Assembly (NCBI GenBank): GCA_050952845.1
Contig: JBMNLP010000001.1
Span: 1,488,001 to 1,552,000 of the forward strand
Direction of reading: 5' to 3'
Origin: JAGVSV01 sp050952845
GTDB lineage: Bacteria > Bacillota > Clostridia > Christensenellales > Aristaeellaceae
Length of the DNA stretch: 64,000 bases
The translations under genes were made by a program, and so were the position numbers. Below the pieces are notes generated by a model. The model did no database searches, was not told where the DNA came from, and was given only the letters and a program-made list of their open reading frames with translations. Of this stretch, positions 28,485 to 35,929 are shown one piece after another; the first letter of the stretch is position 1, and every line of letters begins with the position of its first letter.

Positions 28485-29228
28485 ATTTCTGGTGCGTACC
28501 AAGCTGATGTCCGGATAATCGGACAGGCTGATCACCACATCGGAAAACAACACGCTGCTGGGCAGGTGCAGCGTATAGATGTTGGTATACTCGTTCTGTT
28601 GATCAGGTCCGCCTTCGCCCAGTGATTCGGCACGGAAGTCGACATCCAGCACCTTGATGCCATTTTGTTTGAAATAACTGTCGACAAAAGCCAGCGTCTC
28701 ATGGCGAGATACGAAACGTATTTCCAGGTACTTCAGGGCATTGACCTTGATCACCTTCTGCAAAAAAGCCAACACCGACAACACCGCAGCGCACAGCAGC
28801 AAACCAGTCCAATAAAACCCGAAGCCAATCAGCAAGCCCAGGCAGGCAACGTTCCACAGGCTGGCTGCCGTAGTCAAACCGGATATTTTCCGCTGCGCCA
28901 CAAAGATGGTGCCGGCTCCCAGGAAGCCGATGCCGCTGATGACCTGTGCGCTCATCCTACCCAGGGTAAAGCTGATGCCGCTGCCATCCGGTAATGCCAG
29001 CACGCCCGAAGGCAGCAGGCATTCGGTCAGCGCCACTGCCGCCGCCCCCAGGCACACCAGCACGTGCGTGCGCAAGCCTGCCGGTCGATTTTTGGATTCG
29101 CGTTCGACACCAATCAAGCCACCGATCAGCATGGAGAAAAACATACGGAGCAACATTTCCAAACCGTCCAGTTCCCGGTACTGGATCAAAAAATCTAAGT
29201 TAATACCAATCACCCGCTTCATTTTCAT
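28479..29228 (-). CDS. MgtC/SapB-family membrane protein
   Basis: This 249-residue protein has four to five N-terminal TM helices. The family motif is clear: MLIGGLIGVERESKNRPAGLRTHVLVCLGAA, followed by GIGFLGAGTIF. A soluble C-terminal domain of about 100 residues, ACT-like in MgtC proteins, follows. Family members take part in Mg2+ homeostasis or modulate ATP synthase; the specific role here is not known. No clear ribosome site precedes ATG 29228. Confidence 0.9.
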   Translation of the reverse strand: MKMKRVIGINLDFLIQYRELDGLEMLLRMFFSMLIGGLIGVERESKNRPAGLRTHVLVCLGAAAVALTECLLPSGVLALPDGSGISFTLGRMSAQVISGIGFLGAGTIFVAQRKISGLTTAASLWNVACLGLLIGFGFYWTGLLLCAAVLSVLAFLQKVIKVNALKYLEIRFVSRHETLAFVDSYFKQNGIKVLDVDFRAESLGEGGPDQQNEYTNIYTLHLPSSVLFSDVVISLSDYPDISLVRTRNL

Positions 29229-29257
29229 GTGGTTGAGAATATTAATAACTCAGCTAT

Positions 29258-29286
29258 ATTATATGAAATTACCTGCTGAAAGTCAA
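29258..29286 (-). promoter_or_regulatory. Promoter of the mgtC-like gene
   Basis: On the minus strand TTGACT (29286-29281), 17 bases, perfect TATAAT (29263-29258). The -35 box overlaps the last codons of the upstream deacetylase gene. Confidence 0.75.
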
Positions 29287-30593
29287 ATTTTCTTTGTCAA
29301 CCAAGCGTCTGTAGCGCGGTCCTGCAGGAAACGCTGCCTGGGACTGATACGACGATCATCCAACAGCTGATAGCCTTCCTTCCGGCAGGCAGAACAGGCG
29401 CTGCGTGGAATGGTAATGCCCAGCAGACTAGCGCCGCGGTCATTCCGGGAGAGGATGTAGTCCACGCCAGTACAATCCGGGCAGATTTTAAAGCATTGCT
29501 CCTGGGTTTCCATGATGCCGATGGTATCATAATACACCTGGCGGCGGCGAACAGCTTCCGTAGGATGTTTGAACGCTTCCCGCGCCAAGGTTTCCCGGTT
29601 GCGCCATAGGGTGTACGCCGACTCCGCAGCGCGCTTGACCGCTTCCATCACCCGGCTGCTCTGCTGCATGTTAGCCGCCCGGTAATCGGGCTCCACCACA
29701 CCGGTATAATCGAGCCCTGCCATGGCCAGGATGATGCCGGTGTTGACATAGGGCAGGGCACCCTGAATGGCATAGCCGCCTTCCAGAACAGCAATGTCAG
29801 GATTAAGAGTCTGGTTCAGCCGCGCATAGCCCTGGGCGGAAAAGCTCATGTTGGTAAGCGGATCGGTATAGTGATTGTCCTGGCCGGCGGAGTTGATGAT
29901 CAGATCGGGCTTAAACTCAGCCAGGATGGGCATAACAGCCTGCTCCAGCACATATTGAAAGCCGGCATCACCGGTGCCCGGCGGCAGCGGTATGTTGATG
30001 GTATGCCCATACGCGGCGGGCCCTCCCAATTCTTCCATGAAGCCGGTGCCCGGGTACAGAGTGCGCCCATCCTGATGGAAGGAGATGAACAGGGTGTTCG
30101 GATCGTTCCAGTAGATGTCCTGCGTGCCGTCGCCATGGTGGCAGTCGGTGTCCACGATGGCGACGCGTTTCAAGCCATACCGCTGTCTGGCATACTCCAG
30201 GCCCACCGCCTCAATGTTGACAATGCAAAAGCCACGGTCGCCGTATACCACGCGCTGGGCATGGTGCCCGGGCGGGCGTACCAACGCAAAAGCCTTGTCC
30301 GTCTCCCCACCCAGCACAGCATCGAAAGCCCGCATCACGCCGCCCGCCGCAATGCGGTGGGACCGTGGCACCACAGATGCAGCATCCGGCCAGCAGAAGT
30401 GCACACGATTGATGTCAGCATCGACGGCAACGGCAGGGTTGAAAAAGTGGATGCCATCGACATCGGCGAGGCCTTCTTCCATGATCTGGTCCCGGGTATA
30501 GAGCAGGCGCTCCTCCCGCTCGGGGTGAGTAGGCGAAATAGCCCAGTCAAAGGCTGGGAACAGGATGAGACCTAAGCTGCTTTTTGCTTTCAT
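29283..30593 (-). CDS. Histone deacetylase-fold (acetoin utilization/APAH-type) deacetylase with C-terminal Cys-rich tail
   Basis: This 436-residue zinc amidohydrolase has the arginase/deacetylase fold. Active-site elements seen are RPPGHHA (the His pair), VDTDCHHGDGTQ (zinc Asp and His), SAGQDNHYTDPL (second zinc Asp) and EGGY (transition-state Tyr). Bacterial members deacetylate polyamines, acetoin-related substrates or lysines. After residue 350 comes a tail not needed for the fold, with CFKICPDCTG and SACSACRKEGY, a plausible four-Cys zinc or Fe-S site. It overlaps the end of the hydantoinase-family gene by 4 bases. The pairing suggests both act on one acylated or cyclic amide substrate, an inference only. 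Confidence 0.88.
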   Translation of the reverse strand: MKAKSSLGLILFPAFDWAISPTHPEREERLLYTRDQIMEEGLADVDGIHFFNPAVAVDADINRVHFCWPDAASVVPRSHRIAAGGVMRAFDAVLGGETDKAFALVRPPGHHAQRVVYGDRGFCIVNIEAVGLEYARQRYGLKRVAIVDTDCHHGDGTQDIYWNDPNTLFISFHQDGRTLYPGTGFMEELGGPAAYGHTINIPLPPGTGDAGFQYVLEQAVMPILAEFKPDLIINSAGQDNHYTDPLTNMSFSAQGYARLNQTLNPDIAVLEGGYAIQGALPYVNTGIILAMAGLDYTGVVEPDYRAANMQQSSRVMEAVKRAAESAYTLWRNRETLAREAFKHPTEAVRRRQVYYDTIGIMETQEQCFKICPDCTGVDYILSRNDRGASLLGITIPRSACSACRKEGYQLLDDRRISPRQRFLQDRATDAWLTKKI

Positions 30594-32251
30594 ACCAGCC
30601 TCCTGAGCAACCCAGGCTTGATCTGGGCACGGACGCGGATGTTCTTGCCCGCGCTATGGAAACCGTCTATCATGTTGAAGCTGCTGGCTTCGACAATCTC
30701 CACTTCAGCCTGATCCGGGGAAAATCCCAGGGTTTGTCCGGCCTGCATGGCCAAATTCAGCGCCTGTGCCTTGGCCTTGCTCAAGTCGAAATCCCTGCCG
30801 ATTTTCTCGTATACCTCCATCTCGGGCACCATCAGCAACCCCCTGGCGGTGTCGGCGTGCAAGCTAACCTCTAAGGTGGGCCTGGCCAGCGCCGCGCCAA
30901 TGGCGTTGGCAACCTCGAACCCCTCCGGATACGCCACAGGAAGGCCCAGTGTACGTTCAATATAAGGCGCGAACGCCCGGGCAGGTCCGCCAATCAGGGA
31001 GACTGCCCGGGGGCGAATGGCCCTGTCCGCCAGCAACTCCCGGATAGTATAGACAGGGCTGTTGTTCAGTTTTTTCAGGATGGCTTGCACAGCGTCCCGG
31101 ATGATGCCGCAAGCCTGAGCAACAATATCCTCCGCCAACCGGTATGGCGCCATTCCCCTTTCCTCCGCCATGTTTTCCAGCGCCATGCGGCTTTCTACAA
31201 CCTTCCGGCCTTTCATAGCGCCAAGATAAACCAAAGCATCCGTAGAGGTCAGGTGCTGTCCGCCAAAGGCAATGGCGCTGCCCAGGCGCCGGGGGCCGAT
31301 TTTCAACGCATTGTTTTCAAAGCGCACATGGCTGTCTCCGCCCACGCCAATGGATCGGCTGAACACAGCGCGCACCAGGGTTTTGCGGCCATCGATTTCG
31401 ATGCCTTCGGGTTCAAACACAGCATCTCCGCCCATCAGGAAAAAGATGTCCGTGGTGGTGCCGCCGATGTCCAGCAGCACGCGATCGGATTGATCCTGCG
31501 GGCACAGCGCAGCCATGCCCATGAAGCTGGCTGCAGGGCCCGACAGAATGGTTTCCACCGGCTTTTCCAACGCTCCGTCCAAACTGACCGTGCCACCATC
31601 GGCTTTCAGAACATGGACAGGCGTCGCAATGCCTTCCTGCGCAAGGGCTTGTTTGACGCTGCCGGCAAAGGCGGCAAAGGTGGCAGATACCGCGGCATTC
31701 AGATAAGCGGTTTGCACCCGCCGGGGGAAATTGAGCTTGCCCGACAGGCTGTGGCCCATGGTAATGTGTGGGCAAACCTCCACGAAAAAATCCCTGGCAC
31801 GGCGTTCAAACCCGGGGTTTCTGGTTGAAAACTTGCCGACAACCGCCATGGCACCCACAGGATGCTGCCTTAAGGTGTCCCGGACACGGCGCAGCTCCTC
31901 CCGATCTTCTTCAGCAACCAGGATGCCACGGTGGTCCACGCTACCGGATACATGATGCACATGGTCCCCCATGCGGTCAAACAGCCATCTCATGCCTGGC
32001 CCGGCTTGCAGCACCACCGCTGTTTCAGCCGTGGTACCCTCTACAATGGCGTTGGTGCATACGGTGGTGGACAGGTGCACCCGGCTGATCAGGCGTTTGT
32101 CGACGCCCTCCAACAGCTCGAACAGGCAGCGCCAGGCACACTGTGCGCTGTCTGTCCGGTCCACCTGGTGCTTGACAGTTTTCAGCAGGGCGCCATCATG
32201 GATGAGCACACCATCGATGTTGGTGCCGCCCATGTCGATGCCGATGATCAT
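30590..32251 (-). CDS. Hydantoinase/oxoprolinase family protein (HyuA-like)
   Basis: An ASKHA-fold protein of about 553 residues, opening MIIGIDMGGTNIDGVLIHDG. The HyuA_N domain holds LSTTVCTNAIVEG. The central ATPase domain shows DGGTVSLDGALEKPVETILSGPAAS and LLDIGGTTTDIFF. Relatives hydrolyse hydantoins or 5-oxoproline with ATP, usually with a HyuB partner; none is visible here, so it is a stand-alone member of uncertain substrate. ATG 32251 overlaps the stop of a 24-codon upstream frame (ATGA), suggesting coupled translation. The frame could also open at TTG 32263, which I find less likely. Confidence 0.85.
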   Translation of the reverse strand: MIIGIDMGGTNIDGVLIHDGALLKTVKHQVDRTDSAQCAWRCLFELLEGVDKRLISRVHLSTTVCTNAIVEGTTAETAVVLQAGPGMRWLFDRMGDHVHHVSGSVDHRGILVAEEDREELRRVRDTLRQHPVGAMAVVGKFSTRNPGFERRARDFFVEVCPHITMGHSLSGKLNFPRRVQTAYLNAAVSATFAAFAGSVKQALAQEGIATPVHVLKADGGTVSLDGALEKPVETILSGPAASFMGMAALCPQDQSDRVLLDIGGTTTDIFFLMGGDAVFEPEGIEIDGRKTLVRAVFSRSIGVGGDSHVRFENNALKIGPRRLGSAIAFGGQHLTSTDALVYLGAMKGRKVVESRMALENMAEERGMAPYRLAEDIVAQACGIIRDAVQAILKKLNNSPVYTIRELLADRAIRPRAVSLIGGPARAFAPYIERTLGLPVAYPEGFEVANAIGAALARPTLEVSLHADTARGLLMVPEMEVYEKIGRDFDLSKAKAQALNLAMQAGQTLGFSPDQAEVEIVEASSFNMIDGFHSAGKNIRVRAQIKPGLLRRLV

Positions 32252-32322
32252 CCCGCACCCCAACGCCGGTTGTTCCCAAGCGCCAACTTGTCCTTGCCGG
32301 CTGCATGGATTACTTTTTTCAT
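32248..32322 (-). CDS. 24-residue leader frame before the hydantoinase-family gene
   Basis: A short frame MKKVIHAAGKDKLALGNNRR... follows GAGGAG (32334-32329) at a good distance. It ends in TGA overlapping the ATG of the next gene. The main gene has only a weak ribosome site of its own, so the short frame may set its translation by coupling. It could instead be a real small protein or the last piece of a lost gene, since the frame is open upstream for about 50 more bases. No family recognised. Confidence 0.4.
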   Translation of the reverse strand: MKKVIHAAGKDKLALGNNRRWGAG

Positions 32323-32414
32323 CATGATCTCCTCAATGCCGCCATCATCCTGCGACTTGCGCCCCGCAACAATCACACAACGCAGTCACCAATTCTCAAA
32401 CATCCCTCTCTATG

Positions 32415-32443
32415 ATGATACCCGGCAGCGCCACCATCGTCAA
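32415..32443 (-). promoter_or_regulatory. Promoter of the hydantoinase/deacetylase operon
   Basis: On the minus strand TTGACG (32443-32438), 17 bases, TATCAT (32420-32415). It lies about 80 bases before the leader frame. The insertion sequence begins only 18 bases beyond the -35 box, with the duplicated target between. Confidence 0.6.
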
Positions 32444-32461
32444 GGCAGAATACATACACGG

Positions 32462-33789
32462 CACGGCTTACGCATGAATCCCTATCCCAAGCACATCGCT
32501 CCACATTTCCACACTTCATTCCTTACATGTTGCTAAGGACAGTTTCCAGATAACTATTGTCAAGGCAAGCCCGGAAACGTTTCCGGGGGCCGCTTGCTTT
32601 CTCAAATGTATTATCAGCACGGATGATGTTCAGCGCCATTCGTTTCAGAACTGCCAGGTTTTGAGCGCCATTGTCTTTGCGTACTGTGCGCTTGTCTTCA
32701 TTCAATACCACATCCAGAGACCAATGCATGCTTTCCACTCCCCAGTGCGAACGAACTCCTGTAGCAAATTGCTGTACGTTGCTCTTCAAACTCGTGATAT
32801 AGTACGCCATCTCCTCGGTTACTATATCGCCCTTGGTGATGCGACGCTTCACCACGCCGATCGCGCCAAGGTTTTTCCATTCCGCAGCCCAACTTGCCCA
32901 GCTAACTTCTGGAAATAGCCAATATTCCCTCACTTCGATTCGACCATGGCCCTTGTCCAGCGTCTTGTAATGCTCATGCTTGATATCATTGTAGTTGTTT
33001 TTACTTTCCTCCTGCGCAAGCGTTTCAATGTCCTCATACATGGTTAATTGATTTTTCTTGACGCTGAGGATATAGTCCGCTCCTCTCTCACAAATCTTTG
33101 TGGCGATATCTTTCTGAGTTCCCATGGCATCGATCGTTACGACCGCTCCTTTGACATCCAGAAGCTCCAGTAGAAGGGGAATCGCTGTGATCTCATTGCT
33201 TTTCTCTTCCGTCTTTACCTGACCCAGTACCATGTTGTTTTCACTCGTCCAGGCGCTGACAATGTGCAAAGGAGTTTTGTCCAATGCCCTGTCACGGCTC
33301 CCGCGCATCGTTTTCCCATTGATCGCTATGACACGAAATCCCTTTTCCTTACATATCTCGCGCATCCAAAGAATAAAGCAGCGTTCGAATTGCTTCCCAT
33401 CGATCCACTTGAACACTCGTTCAAATGTGTCATGAGATGGGGCACCTCCTGGAAGTTCAATGTACTTGCGCAGCCATTCAAGTCTGGTCCTGGCAAAATC
33501 CGATACTTCTTCCCAGCAGCCTGCATTCGCGATCGTCGCTACCACTGCTATGAACAATAGGTCCCCCAGTTTGTGGATCACTTTCTTTGCCTGTCGTTTG
33601 TCCGTGACACTGTTCAAGTATCCATGCAAGTGGCTTAATGGTGGTCGGCTCATCGTCCATCACTCCATACACATTCTTGGCCGTTCCTTGGCCTATATAT
33701 AGAGTTCGACGTATTTCCTAAAAATCCTTTTGGTATTTTGGCAAAATTTTAACCATTTTTTACATCATTATCTTCATGCGTAAGCCGTG
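32462..33789 (-). mobile_element. ISAs1-family insertion sequence, complete, 1328 bp
   Basis: The element is bounded by perfect 17-bp inverted repeats, CACGGCTTACGCATGAA at 32462-32478 and its complement at 33773-33789. It is flanked by a 9-bp direct repeat CATACACGG at 32453-32461 and 33790-33798, which is the target duplication. A single full-length transposase gene fills most of it. Intact ends, intact gene and identical target repeats suggest recent insertion. It lies in what was the upstream region of the hydantoinase/deacetylase operon. Confidence 0.93.
32523..33653 (-). CDS. ISAs1-family transposase
   Basis: This 376-residue DDE transposase opens with an ISAs1-type N-terminal domain (KVIHKLGDLLFIAVVATIANAGCWEE). 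The catalytic DDE_Tnp_1 domain has VIAINGKTMRGSRD, VVTIDAMGTQKDIA (acidic residue), YILSVKKNQ and the C-terminal SHWGVESMHWSLDVVLNED with the Glu. No frameshift or stop interrupts it and the length is normal, so it may be active. It reads towards the hydantoinase operon, and readthrough from it could raise that operon's expression. Confidence 0.95.
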   Translation of the reverse strand: MSRPPLSHLHGYLNSVTDKRQAKKVIHKLGDLLFIAVVATIANAGCWEEVSDFARTRLEWLRKYIELPGGAPSHDTFERVFKWIDGKQFERCFILWMREICKEKGFRVIAINGKTMRGSRDRALDKTPLHIVSAWTSENNMVLGQVKTEEKSNEITAIPLLLELLDVKGAVVTIDAMGTQKDIATKICERGADYILSVKKNQLTMYEDIETLAQEESKNNYNDIKHEHYKTLDKGHGRIEVREYWLFPEVSWASWAAEWKNLGAIGVVKRRITKGDIVTEEMAYYITSLKSNVQQFATGVRSHWGVESMHWSLDVVLNEDKRTVRKDNGAQNLAVLKRMALNIIRADNTFEKASGPRKRFRACLDNSYLETVLSNM

Positions 33790-34021
33790 CATACACGGTT
33801 GCACATCCGGTTTGTTTCAGCACCGGCCATGATCCCGCATCCGCTGCCGGGTGGCCTGGCGCAGTTGATGGTGCCTGAAGGTATATCCTATTGAAGCACC
33901 CGTCAGGCCGGCGGAAGACGGCGATGCGCTTCGCAAGCTATGACAGGAGCGAATTTCTGAAATGATCATGTTGTGTGTCTATTTTTATCACAATCCGGTT
34001 GCATTCTCCTGGCGCCACCTG
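33790..34021. other. Intergenic stretch right of the insertion sequence
   Basis: About 230 bases between the IS and the end of the helical-repeat gene. It begins with the right target duplication. Short open stretches exist in several frames but none has a ribosome site or recognisable product. No terminator was seen. Confidence 0.4.
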
Positions 34022-35890
34022 TTATTTTCGCTCCAAATCCACAACAAAGTCTTCAGTGTGGCTTATTTCAGTGACACAGTAATAGCCGGTCTGATCAACA
34101 TGCTTATGATAGCGTTTCCCCTGTATAGGGCTCAGAATGGGCTTGCTCTCCGGAATGCTCCGGTAGATCGACGCCAGCTGTGAAACAATCTCTCTTGCCT
34201 TGTCCCGTTCCCTGGTGTTGTTCAGCTGCTCCATAAGACGCCGGATATAAACTTCTCCGCCATACTTCCAGATTGCCTTCTCCTCACTGATGTCAAAGTA
34301 AACCGAGAGATGCGAGAACTTTTGCTGTTTCGTTGCCTCCGCCACAAATTGATCCTCCAACGGCGAGCCGCTGATCAGTTCCCGCAGCCGTCGGCACGCA
34401 TCCCACCACAGTTTCTCGGAAAGATAAAGTTCCATCAGCCCCTCGCTATCCGTAATCCGGGGCAAGAGCAAACGACAAAGGCTAAGGTTGCTCGGAAGCA
34501 GTATACGAATCGCGCTGAGCATGGCTTCCTGGCTTTCCAGCCGTGTCACAGACATTTCCAGCAGCTCGTCACGCCGATCCGATGAGTATTGCAAAAGCCA
34601 TTGGATGATCATCAAAAGCTCTCCATCGTCCGCGGAAGCGATGCGCAATCGTCTCCACTGCGCCCCGGCATATTGGCTCACGCTCATATCCTTCGCCTCT
34701 TGTTCAAGCCGGGGCATAACATCCAGCGTAAGACGCTTCATGGCGCCCCACGACACAGGTAAATATGATGCTGACGCCGCGATTCGAAAAAGCTGCTCGC
34801 CGTCCGTCACATACTCCAGCGCCCGCTCCAGGGCAGGCCTGATTTCGTTTTTACGAGTCTGAAGGATATATTCTGTTAGCACATCGGGCCGATCCCGGAG
34901 CTTATCTATAAGCCGGATAACCCAGTTCTGGTAGTCATGATCTTGACTAATATCGTAATCAACTTTTTTATTCAGCAAAAGATGGGCCAGCACCTCCTAG
35001 TCCGTGAGATTGTCCAGCGCCGCGTTGGCAACGCTGTTCCCTTTGATTTCTTTGTGGAATATTCCTTTTTCACAGATCGGGTAGTGAAACGCAAGTTTTT
35101 CAAACGCTTTCTGAGACACTTTATTTTCACGGATGGCTTTTTCAAGTGCAGACAGATCGAGGTTGACAACAAAACGTTCCATATACTTGGACGGATTGAT
35201 CTCCACAAGACGCCGCGCGGCAGAAGTATCGTCTGCCTCTGCCAGCTGCAGCAGCACGTCCTCGTCTTCGGCAGAAAGATGCCTGACTGCCTGCATGACC
35301 GTTCCCTGATGATGCGCTTTTTCCGCAATCTCACGCCAGTCCTCGCGCGTGCCGGTAAACGCTTTAATCAGGCGATCTGCCTCAAGGCAATTGTCCTCCT
35401 CCTCAATGATCAGCTGACGAAGCGCATCGTGATGTGCAGCCGCCAGCGCCTTGGGAAGCTCGAATTTGTGCCAGTTCTTGTCCGCACCCGCACGATATGC
35501 AGCCAACGCTGTCTCCGCGCCGCGTACGGCAGCAAGCCATTCCTGCCAGCTGTAAGCTTTCGTCATCCCCTCATCAGAGAAAGCAGCGCAGATGTCCTGC
35601 GAAACGAACTCCGAAGCTACCGCACGATCCTCCAAACGGCAGGACGCCTCACAGCGCAATATGGGCGTCGCACCTTTTTGAGCAAGATAAAGAATCTGAG
35701 CCTGTGCGCCGAGTTTTTGCAAACGGCGTATAGCCGCCACCTGCACCGTGTCAAACTTGCTTTGCATGGCTATCTTTTTCAGCTTCACGGGCTTGTTCGT
35801 TTTCTCAACGGCAAGGAGTTCCTTATCCCTTTTCTTTTCAATACTTTTTTGTTCCCTTGTATTCTTCCATTTTTTCCATTGGCCTGCCAT
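34022..35890 (-). pseudogene. Helical-repeat protein gene broken by one in-frame TAG
   Basis: Two frames, 35890-34997 and 34996-34022, lie in the same phase and are separated only by TAG at 34999-34997. The junction reads NLTD-stop-EVLAHLLLNKK; a CAG to TAG change (Gln to stop) would explain it. Joined, they give about 622 residues. The N-terminus is basic and Lys-rich (QWKKWKNTREQKSIEKKRDK). The rest is almost wholly alpha-helical with irregular HEAT-like units, such as VQVAAIRRLQKLGAQAQILYLAQKG and TSAARRLVEINPSKYMERFV. No enzyme motif or family recognised. AGGAGG overlaps the stop, so the second half might be reinitiated, perhaps from GTG 34993. It lies 39 bases after the dual radical SAM gene and is probably co-transcribed. 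A sequencing error is the main alternative. Confidence 0.6.
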
Positions 35891-35929
35891 GCGCATACCT
35901 CCCCATGTGATTACGTGTTTTTATGAAGC

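Noticed and set aside
33836..33960. Small protein pieces right of the insertion sequence
   Set aside because: Several frames give short plausible peptides, but no one frame continues, none has a ribosome site, and they disagree with each other.
34937..35926. 329-codon plus-strand frame
   Set aside because: It is the antisense shadow of the helical-repeat gene; composition is Arg/Phe/Leu-rich without domain signal and no ribosome site is present.
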